From assembly GCA_016789455.1 (NCBI GenBank), contig JAEUQU010000002.1, positions 620,001 through 684,000 of the forward strand: a stretch of DNA of 64,000 bases. Direction: 5' to 3'. The position numbers were made by a program, and so were the translations under genes. Positions within the stretch are counted from its first letter, which is position 1, and each line of letters begins with the position of its first letter. Source of the stretch: Candidatus Saccharibacteria bacterium. Its GTDB lineage: Bacteria; Patescibacteriota; Saccharimonadia; Saccharimonadales; Saccharimonadaceae. Shown in pieces: positions 10,632-18,991 of this stretch. The notes under the pieces were generated by a model that saw only the letters and a list, made by a program, of their open reading frames with translations, was not told where the DNA came from and ran no database searches.

Positions 10632-10898
10632 ATGAGTGATATCAAACTTGATGATGACAAGAAGGTAATCGTATACGGCGCCGAGTGGTGCGGATACTGT
10701 CATCAGGCCATGGCCTATTTTGACAAGAAGGGCGTCGCCTATGTTTACCACGATATCGAGCGCGAACCAGGTGCCGCCCAGGAACTGATGCAGAAGCTCG
10801 GCGGGCCGGTGCAGGGCGTACCGGTACTTGATGTGTACGGTGAGATCATTTTGGGATACGACCTGGGGCGCATCAACCAAGCTTTGGCAAAAGCCTGA
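10632..10898 (+). CDS. Glutaredoxin-family thiol oxidoreductase
   Basis: 88-aa thioredoxin-fold protein with the redox motif C20-G-Y-C23 (AEWCGYCHQAM), the cis-proline region GVPVLD and a terminal glycine-rich turn (ILGYDLGRI). This layout fits glutaredoxin/NrdH-type reductases that pass electrons to ribonucleotide reductase or protein disulfides in the cytoplasm. The start at 10632 is fixed by GAGAGGAG about 7 nt upstream. It heads a probable operon with a membrane thioredoxin and CcdA, so electrons may flow across the membrane to extracytoplasmic thiols. Confidence 0.9.
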   Translation: MSDIKLDDDKKVIVYGAEWCGYCHQAMAYFDKKGVAYVYHDIEREPGAAQELMQKLGGPVQGVPVLDVYGEIILGYDLGRINQALAKA

Positions 10899-10933
10899 TC
10901 CAATTCCTAACCTGATTTTATACGAGGAGTACT

Positions 10934-11455
10934 ATGTCCAGCACCAACCGCACATTGCTGATAACCGGCATCCTGGTCATCCTGGCTGCCGCTGGCGGCT
11001 ATTTTGCCTTGGCACAACGGGCCGATGAGACCACCCGCCAGGAACCGGCCGTCACGAAGCCCGTAGAAAATAAGCCCGCCACCGGCACTACGACTCCGGA
11101 CGAGACGGCAGCACCCGCCGCGTCGACCGCCGGCACATACACTGATTACTCCGCCGAAGCCCTGGCTGCCGCGGGCGATAATGAACGTGTCATATTCTTC
11201 CACGCGCCGTGGTGTCCGCAGTGCCGCCAGCTTGAGGCCGACATCGAGAAGAACGGCGTACCGGCCGGCGTCACCATCCTCAAGGCAGACTACGACAGCA
11301 ACCAGCCATTGCGCCGCGAATACGGCGTCGTACAGCAGACCACCGTCGTACACGTCGATAGCGAGGGCAAAAAACTAGGCCTGTTCCTGCCCTATAGCGA
11401 TCCGCGGCTCGAGCCCGCACTGACCGGCCTCGGTATCAACGGTAGCGACGAGTAA
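10934..11455 (+). CDS. Membrane-anchored thioredoxin-like protein
   Basis: 173 aa: an N-terminal signal-anchor helix (about residues 8-26), a Thr/Pro/Ala-rich linker (30-70), then a thioredoxin domain with active site C94-P-Q-C97 in FFHAPWCPQCRQL. The topology puts the redox site outside the membrane. AGGAG lies 7 nt before the ATG. The next gene begins one base after its stop and encodes CcdA, the usual electron donor for extracytoplasmic thioredoxins, so the pair should form a working reducing pathway. Confidence 0.9.
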   Translation: MSSTNRTLLITGILVILAAAGGYFALAQRADETTRQEPAVTKPVENKPATGTTTPDETAAPAASTAGTYTDYSAEALAAAGDNERVIFFHAPWCPQCRQLEADIEKNGVPAGVTILKADYDSNQPLRREYGVVQQTTVVHVDSEGKKLGLFLPYSDPRLEPALTGLGINGSDE

Positions 11456-11456
11456 C

Positions 11457-12182
11457 ATGGGTCCGGAACTGCTCTTCATCAGCCTGCTGGCAGGATTTCT
11501 GACGGTGCTGGCGCCCTGCATGCTGGCCGTGCTGCCCGTGATCGTCGGCGGCAGCATCGGCGTCTCAGCCAAGCCGGACACGGCCAAGGCACTGCGCATC
11601 GTGGCCAGCCTGGCGCTGAGTGTCACGGTATTCACCCTGCTGCTGAAAGGGACTACTGAACTATTGGCGGTTCCGCAGGAGGTATGGCGGGGGATAAGCG
11701 GCGGCCTCGTGGTGCTACTGGGTGTCTTCCAGCTGTTCCCGCAGCTATGGGAGCGGCTGGCACTGGGCATGAACCTCGGCGCCAACAGGGCGCTGCGCGC
11801 CGGCAGCAGCCGTCGAAGCGCGCTGGGCGACATCATCATCGGGGCGGCGCTCGGGCCAGTGTTCACCAGCTGCAGTCCGGTGTATGGCCTGCTGATTGCC
11901 GTGGTACTGCCGGCCTCATTCACGCTCGGGGCATTGTATGTGTTGATCTATGCCATCGGCCTGGCTGCGGCCTTGTTGCTGCTCGCTCTGGCCGGACAGC
12001 GGCTCATAGCCCGCCTGCGCTGGGCGGCCAATCCCACAGGCATGTTCCGGCGCGGGCTGGCCGTACTCTTCATCGCCGTGGGCCTGAGCATCATTTTCGG
12101 CTGGGACAAGCTGGGTGAAGCCTGGCTGCTGGAGCGTGGTCTATATGACGGCACCACCGGCCTGGAAAATCTGCTACGGTAA
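11457..12182 (+). CDS. CcdA-type transmembrane thiol transporter
   Basis: 241-aa six-helix membrane protein of the CcdA/DsbD-beta family, which carries reducing equivalents from cytoplasmic thioredoxin to the outside. The two redox cysteines sit in the expected Pro-flanked contexts: C21 in VLAPCMLAVLPVIVGG and C139 in PVFTSCSPVYGLLI. It begins at the ATG directly after the thioredoxin stop. No cytochrome c biogenesis genes are nearby, so disulfide reduction in surface proteins is a better inference than haem attachment. Confidence 0.9.
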   Translation: MGPELLFISLLAGFLTVLAPCMLAVLPVIVGGSIGVSAKPDTAKALRIVASLALSVTVFTLLLKGTTELLAVPQEVWRGISGGLVVLLGVFQLFPQLWERLALGMNLGANRALRAGSSRRSALGDIIIGAALGPVFTSCSPVYGLLIAVVLPASFTLGALYVLIYAIGLAAALLLLALAGQRLIARLRWAANPTGMFRRGLAVLFIAVGLSIIFGWDKLGEAWLLERGLYDGTTGLENLLR

Positions 12183-12208
12183 GGATATGCAGGGTCAAGG
12201 AGGTTCAG

Positions 12209-12778
12209 ATGTTTGATGATTACAAGCAGAAGCAAAGCGTCGTCGTAGTCTACACCGGCGACAGCAAAGGCAAGACCAGCGCCAGCATCGGCCTGATGTG
12301 CCGCGCCTTGGGGCGGGGCTGGCGGGTAGCCTACATCCAGTTCGTCAAGAACTGGGAGGTGGGCGAGCACACCTTCATCCGCAAGATTCAACCTTTATTT
12401 AATGATTCTTTGTTTTTCTATAAGGGTGGCCTTGGGTTTTATGAAGCGCCGGACGACCTTAGTGCCGCCGATGTGACGGACGCCGACCACAAGCAGGCAG
12501 CCCAAGAGACCCTGGCCGAAGCACGCACCGCCTTGACGGGCGGGGAATACGACCTGGTCATCTGCGATGAGATCAACAATGCCCTGCACGATGGCCTGCT
12601 GACGCGCGAGGAGTTCGAGGCGTTGCTCAAGGATAAGCCGGAAGATGTCAGCCTCTGCCTGACGGGCCGCAACTTTCCGGAGGATATGCTGCACCACGTC
12701 GACATCGCGACGGAGATGAAAAAGATCAAGCATCACTTCGACGACAAATACCTGGCCAAAAAAGGCATCGATTACTAA
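12209..12778 (+). CDS. Cob(I)alamin/corrinoid adenosyltransferase (CobO/BtuR type)
   Basis: Transfers the adenosyl group of ATP to cob(I)alamin or corrinoid precursors. 189 aa with the P-loop GDSKGKTS at residues 17-24, the DLVICDEINNAL Walker B-like block, LTGRNFPEDMLHHVDIATEM, and the C-terminal KHHFDDKYLAKKGIDY signature. All of these are diagnostic of the CobA/CobO/BtuR family. A strong AAGGAGG site lies 5 nt upstream. No other B12 gene is in the window. In a reduced genome this suggests salvage of corrinoid for an adenosylcobalamin enzyme such as class II ribonucleotide reductase, which is inference. Confidence 0.92.
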   Translation: MFDDYKQKQSVVVVYTGDSKGKTSASIGLMCRALGRGWRVAYIQFVKNWEVGEHTFIRKIQPLFNDSLFFYKGGLGFYEAPDDLSAADVTDADHKQAAQETLAEARTALTGGEYDLVICDEINNALHDGLLTREEFEALLKDKPEDVSLCLTGRNFPEDMLHHVDIATEMKKIKHHFDDKYLAKKGIDY

Positions 12779-12802
12779 CAGCTAAAAGAAAGGGGGCGGC
12801 CG

Positions 12803-13396
12803 ATGGCCAGTTTGAACGCGCTACTGAAACGCCGTACGCGCACCTTGCTGCGCAGTGCGCTTGGCCTGGTGCTGGCCTTCATCGTCTTCACGCTGGCCCA
12901 GAGCCTGGAAGGCAAGGGACCGTTCACGCCAGATGACCCGGCGCCGCCCGGGCAGTACACCGTCATCGATGTCGCGGACGGCGACACCATCTACGTCAGC
13001 ATGGACGGCATCCGCGAAAGCATCAGGCTGGTGGGCGTGGACACGCCAGAGACGCACCACCCCAGCAAGCCGGCGCAGTGCTACGGCACAGAAGCCACGC
13101 AGTTCACCCGCAATCTCGTCAAAGGCAAGCCGGTCAAACTGGTGGCAGACACCAAACAGCCCAATCGCGATAAATACGGGCGGCTGCTGCGCTATGTCTT
13201 TTTGCAGGATGGGCGGGAGTTGAATGAGCTGCTGGTGACGGGCGGGTATGCATTTGTCACGAACTTCAATACCGAGAAAAAGAAAGAGTTCAGGCAGCTG
13301 CAGGAGGCGGCGAAGAATTCGAGGACGGGGTTGTGGGGTGCTTGCACCGTCAAGGAGTCAGGGAGCTATCTGCAGACCAATAGCGTTGAGATGTAG
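12803..13396 (+). CDS. Membrane-anchored staphylococcal nuclease-like protein
   Basis: 197 aa. A basic N-terminus and hydrophobic helix (about residues 14-34) export or anchor the protein; the SNase domain follows. The calcium and catalytic residues of the family are in place and correctly spaced: D61 in VADGDTI, R75, D80, T81 and E83 in SIRLVGVDTPE, and R127 in DKYGRLLRYV. It probably degrades extracellular or imported DNA/RNA for nucleotide salvage. The last ~200 nt become notably G-rich and C-poor compared with the start of the gene. Confidence 0.92.
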   Translation: MASLNALLKRRTRTLLRSALGLVLAFIVFTLAQSLEGKGPFTPDDPAPPGQYTVIDVADGDTIYVSMDGIRESIRLVGVDTPETHHPSKPAQCYGTEATQFTRNLVKGKPVKLVADTKQPNRDKYGRLLRYVFLQDGRELNELLVTGGYAFVTNFNTEKKKEFRQLQEAAKNSRTGLWGACTVKESGSYLQTNSVEM

Positions 13397-13479
13397 TGTC
13401 ACTTTTGGATTAGTTGCCGACTGCGTAAGCTCTTTGTTATGCTTAGGTTATAGGCACAACAAGAAACAGGAACTTCACA

Positions 13480-16053
13480 ATGAAAAGGCATGGCAGTCTC
13501 TTAAATAAACTTATTGGCCTAGGGCTGCTAATGGGTTTGGGTACAATAGTTTTCAGCCAGCCAGTGGGAGCAACAGCTACTCAAATTTCAATTGGAGGTC
13601 AACCTCTGCGGTTCGTCCCGTCAGCGTTATATGCGCATCTCGACGGCAACATTTCGGCTGCATCATGCAATTTAGGCCCATATTATGATAACTATACATA
13701 TCTTAAGACTTTAACTCCTGAAGATACGCCAACAAATAATATTGTCAGCAGCAACCATGGAAGTACTACGTGGAGCCCAGTATCGTGCAACGAGTCCAGC
13801 ATAGTAGCAGGAACTGATGGGACGACCTATGTGTCGGAAGTTCGGACAATAAGTAATCACCTAGAGTATCGCTTAGCTGCTTATCGTAATAATGCCGAGC
13901 TATGGGCAATACCCCTCACGGCCTGCACTGCCACGAGTCCTGACTATATTGCTCAAGGTCGAGCAGCGCACCCGACCATAGGTCGCGATGGCACACTGTA
14001 TGTAATGTCACTAGCTTCCTCACAATGTACATCCACTGATCAAGATTCCAGGTTATACGCACTTAGTATGCTAGATGGCAGCGTCAGGGCAAATGCCCAA
14101 ATTGCCGAAAATACAGTCTACCCGTCAACTTCACCCCTGGTTATAACATCAGGCGGGGTTGCAATATTGCAAAATACCATTGACTACGATAGTAATAATG
14201 CACCACAAACCGACCACATTAGTGTCCGTTACTTTAATCTTAATAAAACAAACACTACCTACTCTTTCTCGGAGAACAGCCCCCTTAATCATGATGTATC
14301 CAGCCAGCCTTATGCCAATCGGCAAGGTGTTGCCCAGATTACCGGTGATAGCACTGGCCAGATATATGCACTACTTTATCCTGATACCCATCCATACAAC
14401 AACTGTACTAGCGACTATGAGATTGCGGTGCTAAGGCAAACTGCGAATGGCCCCGATTTAAGCTATCTAGCGAATGATGATTGCAATTTCAAATTAGGCT
14501 CTATGGCCATAACTCCAGACGGGGGACTCGTGACACTAGGGGGTCCGGACAATAGCAGTGCGAGTAGCCTTGACGACCGAATAATTAAGTTTTCCGCAAC
14601 AGGCTCTGTAGTTTTCGACATCAATCTCAATAGCACTTTAGTGAGCGCTGGGTATGAACAGCCTTATTCAAGTTCGAGTCCGATCGTCGATACTAATGGC
14701 GCAATATACATTGTTTCCAACGCTGAATTAACCGCCAGCTGGCCACGCGACCGACACAATATTGTGCGTCGTTTTGAGGCCACAACCGGAGCATCGACCG
14801 TAGTCTACTCGTCAACGGAAGTATCGGGGCTTGACGGAAATACATCCGAACGATTTGTAACAACAGGCAGAGCGGATATTCAAAATGGCACATTTTACTT
14901 TGTGCAATGCAAATCAGATTATAGTAACTGCAACGCTTCTCAAAACATTAGCATTATCAAAGCAACAGGAGTGGACATAGGCAACCGTTATCCGCAATCC
15001 GAAGTACTGCAAGCTTACACGGTAGATGGCGATAATGATGAGCTAAGCCTTAGTCAAGAAGTAATGCAAGGCACACTAGACGATAAGCCAGATACTGATC
15101 GCGACGGATTGACAGATTACGTTGAATCTAACGCATATCCCGATAGACATGCCACTTTCTGCAACACATCAGCTACTCCAATCTCATGCGCGACTCCTCA
15201 TCCCAATGCGAAGGATATATTTGTGGAAATTGACTGGATGACCAAAGTTGAATCTAACGGCCAGGGCTACGATTATTATCCTACACAGCCATCACCAAGT
15301 CAGTTGTCGCTCGTCGGACTTGCATTTCACGCAAAGAATATATATACGCATTTCGACATTGGTCCTCATACCACTACCAACATCACAACGCCAGGAGTAG
15401 AAATTGGAGACTTTGGTGGCGGGCAAAACCTACCATACATAAGGGATTTGTATTTAGAATCGGAAAATGATTTGGATGTTGACTTGTATAGCTACAAGAA
15501 CGAATTAACTCCAGTGTATTTTGACAAATCAAATCGCTACGGGAAGTGGCGCTATATGATATCCGGAAGCTATCTGGAGGATGATGATGACGACAACCCT
15601 AGTGGAATTGCATACGCCGGGGATGATGATGCGGTTATAGCTTACGATTTAATAAAAAATGATTTTTTTACTCAAAATGTAAACTGGGATAATTTTGATC
15701 AACAAATTGCAAAATTAATTATGCATGAATTGGGCCATAATCTTTGTCTTAGCCCAGATAGCCAGCAAGGTCAGTATGCGGGCCAGCCCTTAATCTGCGC
15801 TTCCGACAAGGTTCATGGCTATGCAGGCATTTATAATACCTTGGGCTTAAATGGCTACTACCCTAGTGTAATGGGTTATGCATATTTACAAGATTTTTAC
15901 ACAGTACCTAGCTACTCGAACGGCACGCACGGCAATGAAGATCATGATGACTGGACTCCGGTGCAATACGGTTTGGATGACTTTACCTGCAACACGAAGG
16001 GCGATGAAGATAACGGGCCAGCCGACTGCACTGCAAATAATGTGAATCAGTAG
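13480..16053 (+). CDS. Large secreted metzincin-like protein with propeller region
   Basis: 857 aa. A signal peptide (residues ~1-32, ending VGATA) is followed by a ~480-residue repeat-rich region resembling a PQQ/WD-type beta-propeller (repeated GxTYV, DGTLYVMS, GQIYALLYP, GAIYIVSN strands). Next is an Asp-rich calcium-binding block (DGDNDELS, DTDRDGLTDYVE). The C-terminal peptidase-like domain has H749-E-L-G-H753 and a Met-turn-like SVMGY at M798. In metzincins the third zinc ligand is the last residue of HExxHxxGxxH; here the segment reads HELGHNLCLSPD, so that position is Pro with Asp next to it. Base composition is distinctly AT-richer than both neighbours, suggesting acquisition. Confidence 0.85.
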   Translation: MKRHGSLLNKLIGLGLLMGLGTIVFSQPVGATATQISIGGQPLRFVPSALYAHLDGNISAASCNLGPYYDNYTYLKTLTPEDTPTNNIVSSNHGSTTWSPVSCNESSIVAGTDGTTYVSEVRTISNHLEYRLAAYRNNAELWAIPLTACTATSPDYIAQGRAAHPTIGRDGTLYVMSLASSQCTSTDQDSRLYALSMLDGSVRANAQIAENTVYPSTSPLVITSGGVAILQNTIDYDSNNAPQTDHISVRYFNLNKTNTTYSFSENSPLNHDVSSQPYANRQGVAQITGDSTGQIYALLYPDTHPYNNCTSDYEIAVLRQTANGPDLSYLANDDCNFKLGSMAITPDGGLVTLGGPDNSSASSLDDRIIKFSATGSVVFDINLNSTLVSAGYEQPYSSSSPIVDTNGAIYIVSNAELTASWPRDRHNIVRRFEATTGASTVVYSSTEVSGLDGNTSERFVTTGRADIQNGTFYFVQCKSDYSNCNASQNISIIKATGVDIGNRYPQSEVLQAYTVDGDNDELSLSQEVMQGTLDDKPDTDRDGLTDYVESNAYPDRHATFCNTSATPISCATPHPNAKDIFVEIDWMTKVESNGQGYDYYPTQPSPSQLSLVGLAFHAKNIYTHFDIGPHTTTNITTPGVEIGDFGGGQNLPYIRDLYLESENDLDVDLYSYKNELTPVYFDKSNRYGKWRYMISGSYLEDDDDDNPSGIAYAGDDDAVIAYDLIKNDFFTQNVNWDNFDQQIAKLIMHELGHNLCLSPDSQQGQYAGQPLICASDKVHGYAGIYNTLGLNGYYPSVMGYAYLQDFYTVPSYSNGTHGNEDHDDWTPVQYGLDDFTCNTKGDEDNGPADCTANNVNQ

Positions 16054-16084
16054 TTCTCGATGCTATAAACTACCCCGTCTCTAG

Positions 16085-16774
16085 TTATTCGAAAGTAATG
16101 CTGCGCAATATCATAAATGCCAAGGCATCATTCTCTGTTGAGTCGGAGTCGGTTTGATAAACATAAGTTTTGTTTTTGTGCCCAATTATATAGCTTACAA
16201 TCATTTGATATTGCGAGCTTGACGAAGTCCTCTTAGTGCTAACCAGCCGAACACCTTCTTTGTCGTTAAGTTTAAAAAAATCTTTAGACTTGATATCCAC
16301 CCAAATAACCAAGGGTTTCTGCACCACTCTACCGTCATCTCCAGTATCTTTATCTTCAAAATCTTTGATGACGCCCTCTACTGGAAGGTCGTAGATAATA
16401 ATTTTAAACTTTTCACTTTTTACACCATCCTTATCATAAAATAATACACTACGCTGAGTAATCGGCCCTCCGTTAGCAGTAGAGGAAAGCTCTTTTGATT
16501 TAGGGTATAGCTCGGCAGGATGACTCAAGGCCAAGCCAAGCGTTTGATCTTTGTAAGATTTCCAGTCAGCAGGCGGACTTAGCAGTGGATCAATATTGTC
16601 AATTTTATCTGCGGTCTCTATATGTTTTGAAGTTTTGTTTACAGTGCCGGTTGAGCCGGGCGTAGGAGTATCAACCTGCTGCTTTGTATTGCTTATGTTG
16701 AAGCCTACTAAAGCCACTACAGCTAACAACGCTACTGCAAAAGCACCTACTAACAACATCCTGTGGTTTTTCAT
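16085..16774 (-). CDS. Membrane-anchored extracytoplasmic protein of unknown function
   Basis: 229 aa. An N-terminal signal-anchor helix (about residues 7-26, no lipobox cysteine) is followed by a Thr/Pro/Lys linker and a beta-rich domain with Ser/Lys-rich strands (LGLALSHPAELYPKS, FKIIIYDLPVEGV, YQMIVSYIIGHKNKTYVY). This recalls PsbP-like or DUF-type lipid-side domains seen in many CPR envelope proteins. It is convergent with, and as AT-rich as, the metzincin gene, so the two may share an origin. A TATGCT -10 box ends 6 nt before the ATG, implying a leaderless message. Confidence 0.75.
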   Translation of the reverse strand: MKNHRMLLVGAFAVALLAVVALVGFNISNTKQQVDTPTPGSTGTVNKTSKHIETADKIDNIDPLLSPPADWKSYKDQTLGLALSHPAELYPKSKELSSTANGGPITQRSVLFYDKDGVKSEKFKIIIYDLPVEGVIKDFEDKDTGDDGRVVQKPLVIWVDIKSKDFFKLNDKEGVRLVSTKRTSSSSQYQMIVSYIIGHKNKTYVYQTDSDSTENDALAFMILRSITFE

Positions 16775-16865
16775 AACATAAGCATAGCATGACGTTCACG
16801 CGAGAATTAGACTGCGCGAAAGTTGTTAGATCCGAAAACTATAGTGAATCTGCGGACTCACTGCG

Positions 16866-18110
16866 CTACTCCAACGGCTGCGCGTCCTTATAAATCTCAA
16901 CCATCCGCTTCGCCAGCCGGTTGATATCAAATTCCTTGGAAAGCTTGCGCGAGGCGCTGGACATCTGCTTCAACCGCTCACGGTCAGCCAACAGCGTGCG
17001 GAAGACTTCGGCAAAGTCGGCCGGCTCCGGCGTATCAGTCAGGATGGAGTTCTCGGCGGTCAGGCCTTCCTTAAGGTTGTCGTCACAGTAGACTACCGGC
17101 AGACCGCTGGCAATGGCTTCCAGGATGACCATCGGCTGGTTATCAAAGCGGTAAGAGGCAAGCGTGAAGACATCGCTTTGGCTGAGAATGTAGGCCACGC
17201 AGGCAGGGGACTGCTTGCCGGTGAACCAGATGCGGTCGGCGACGCCCAGCTCTTCGGCCAGTTCCTCGAGGTTCTCGCGCTCCGGGCCGTCGCCAACCAG
17301 GATTAAGCGCACCTTGGGGTCGGCAATGCCGGCCATGGACTCAACCAGGACGCGCTGGCGCTTCTCGCCGCTCAGCCGTCCCACTGCCGTAATCCAGCGC
17401 TGGCCGCGCGGTTTCTTGAAGGTGCTGGTGGAATGCTCGTCGTCAGTGCGGGCTTTGTACTGTTCGAGGTCGATGCCGTTCGGCAGCACGTAGCACGGCG
17501 CCTCCAGCCCGTGGGCGGCCATAGTGTAAAACAGGTGCTCGGACGGGGCGATACAGGCCGACGTGTGGGCAAAGAAGGTGTTCATCAGCCGCCAGGCCTG
17601 CTTTTTGAACAGGTCGCGACTGTCCATACTCAGACCCTGCAAAGAACCGAACTCAAACGGCAGCACTGGCCGGGTCTTGAAGGCGATAGGATAGCCGATA
17701 GAGACGGCGATCATGCCGGAGATGACTGCCGCCGGGTAGTTATCGAGCAGCTCGGTAAACAGGGTGTGCATGGTCGAGACATGCGGAATACCCTGGCGCT
17801 TGGCCACCATGCTGCCCAGCGCGCCCATCCAGAACTGGGTGTGGCTGTGGACGACATCAAACTCATACTCATCAAACTTCTTGGCCATGCCGGGATAGAC
17901 GATGGATACCGGCCGCTTATCAAAGATATACGAGTTGAAGGAGTTGGTGCGGATGACATGATCATCATTATCCTCATAATCGGCACACTTGGGCGCGATA
18001 ATGAAGACCTCATGGCCAAGCCGCTCGTAGGCGGCCCGCAGGTTCTGGATCGATGTCGTCACGCCATGAATATATGGCAGGTAATCATCGGTAAAAAATG
18101 CAATTCTCAT
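16866..18110 (-). CDS. GT4-family glycosyltransferase
   Basis: Retaining GT-B glycosyltransferase acting on lipid or polysaccharide acceptors at the cytoplasmic membrane. The N-terminal MRIAFFTDDYLPYIHGVTTS, the acceptor-side VVHSHTQFWMG, the donor-site VGRLSGEKR and VGDGPERENLEEL, and the E-x7-E motif region (MVILEAIASGLPVV) are clear. I start at 18110 because this is the conserved family N-terminus; ATG 18131 in the same frame is also possible since the -10 box (TATAAT, 18135-18140) is very close to it. The closest functional analogues are alpha-glycosyl or mannosyl transferases of glycolipid synthesis. It is divergent from a GT2 enzyme. Confidence 0.92.
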   Translation of the reverse strand: MRIAFFTDDYLPYIHGVTTSIQNLRAAYERLGHEVFIIAPKCADYEDNDDHVIRTNSFNSYIFDKRPVSIVYPGMAKKFDEYEFDVVHSHTQFWMGALGSMVAKRQGIPHVSTMHTLFTELLDNYPAAVISGMIAVSIGYPIAFKTRPVLPFEFGSLQGLSMDSRDLFKKQAWRLMNTFFAHTSACIAPSEHLFYTMAAHGLEAPCYVLPNGIDLEQYKARTDDEHSTSTFKKPRGQRWITAVGRLSGEKRQRVLVESMAGIADPKVRLILVGDGPERENLEELAEELGVADRIWFTGKQSPACVAYILSQSDVFTLASYRFDNQPMVILEAIASGLPVVYCDDNLKEGLTAENSILTDTPEPADFAEVFRTLLADRERLKQMSSASRKLSKEFDINRLAKRMVEIYKDAQPLE

Positions 18111-18163
18111 AATTCGGAGGTTAAACTTCATCACATTATACCATAACCGTGGCGTTTTATCGA

Positions 18164-18216
18164 GAGGAAGCTGTTTTATGCAGGCACGACGGTTGGTGCA
18201 GGCTTTCAGCTTCCTC
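18164..18216. repeat. Inverted repeat between divergent glycosyltransferase genes
   Basis: GAGGAAGCT (18164-18172) and AGCTTCCTC (18208-18216), a perfect 9-bp pair separated by 35 nt. The right arm touches the -10 box (TATACT, 18217-18222) of the GT2 gene. It could be an operator or an RNA hairpin. Confidence 0.5.
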
Positions 18217-18229
18217 TATACTGGGCAGC

Positions 18230-18985
18230 ATGAACGAACCGCTGATCAGCATCATCATCCCGTGCCATAACGAGGCGGCAACCATCGGCGGCCTGCTCGA
18301 CGATCTGCGCGCCCAGACCGATCTGCCCTACGGCAGCTTTGAAGTCATCGTCGTCGATTCCGCCTCGACCGACGGCACCGGGGATGCCGTCCGCACCCAT
18401 GGGGACGGCCTGCCGCTGCAGGTAGTGCGCGTGGATGAGCCCGGCGCCAGCCTGGCCCGCAACCGTGGCGCGGCTGTCGCCCGCGGCTACTTCTTTATGT
18501 TCTGCGATGCGGACGTGCGCCTGCCACGCCTGTTCATCGAGGCCGCCCGCAAAGAGATGGGGCGGCGCGACCTGACGGTTGCCGGTTTTAAACAGCGAAT
18601 TTTATCATCGTCGCTCAGCATGCGCGCCGGCGGCCGGCTGATGAACGGCTATGCCCTGGCAATGAGCATCACGCCGTGGCCGATCTTCTTCAGCTGCTAC
18701 ATCGTCCAGCGCGACCTGTTCCGGGCCATCGGCGGCATTGATGAATCGCTCTACCTCATGGAGGACTACGACGTGGCCCTGCGCGCCAAGCGGGCCGGCG
18801 GCAGCTTTGGCATCATCACCGGCACGTATTTCCTCAGTTCGCCGCGCCGCTACGAAGGGCAGGATGGCCTGCAGCAGCTCAAGCGCGGCTTTTACGGCGA
18901 GTTTTACCGTTACACGCACGGCCTGCGCGTGGACAAACCGATTTATGAATACAAGATGGGTGGCGAGGACAAGCCCAAGAAGTAG
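18230..18985 (+). CDS. GT2-family glycosyltransferase
   Basis: Inverting GT-A enzyme using a nucleotide sugar. The N-terminal SIIIPCHNEAATIGGLL, VVDSASTDGT, the metal-binding FCDADVRLP (DxD-like) and EDYDVALRAKRAG (catalytic-base ED region) are typical. 251 aa, no multi-helix membrane domain, so it is probably membrane-associated only. The start at ATG 18230 is set by TTGGTG/TATACT, whose -10 lies 7 nt upstream, giving a leaderless message. With the divergent GT4 enzyme it probably contributes to cell-surface glycolipid or glycan synthesis. Confidence 0.9.
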   Translation: MNEPLISIIIPCHNEAATIGGLLDDLRAQTDLPYGSFEVIVVDSASTDGTGDAVRTHGDGLPLQVVRVDEPGASLARNRGAAVARGYFFMFCDADVRLPRLFIEAARKEMGRRDLTVAGFKQRILSSSLSMRAGGRLMNGYALAMSITPWPIFFSCYIVQRDLFRAIGGIDESLYLMEDYDVALRAKRAGGSFGIITGTYFLSSPRRYEGQDGLQQLKRGFYGEFYRYTHGLRVDKPIYEYKMGGEDKPKK

Positions 18986-18991
18986 GCGCGG

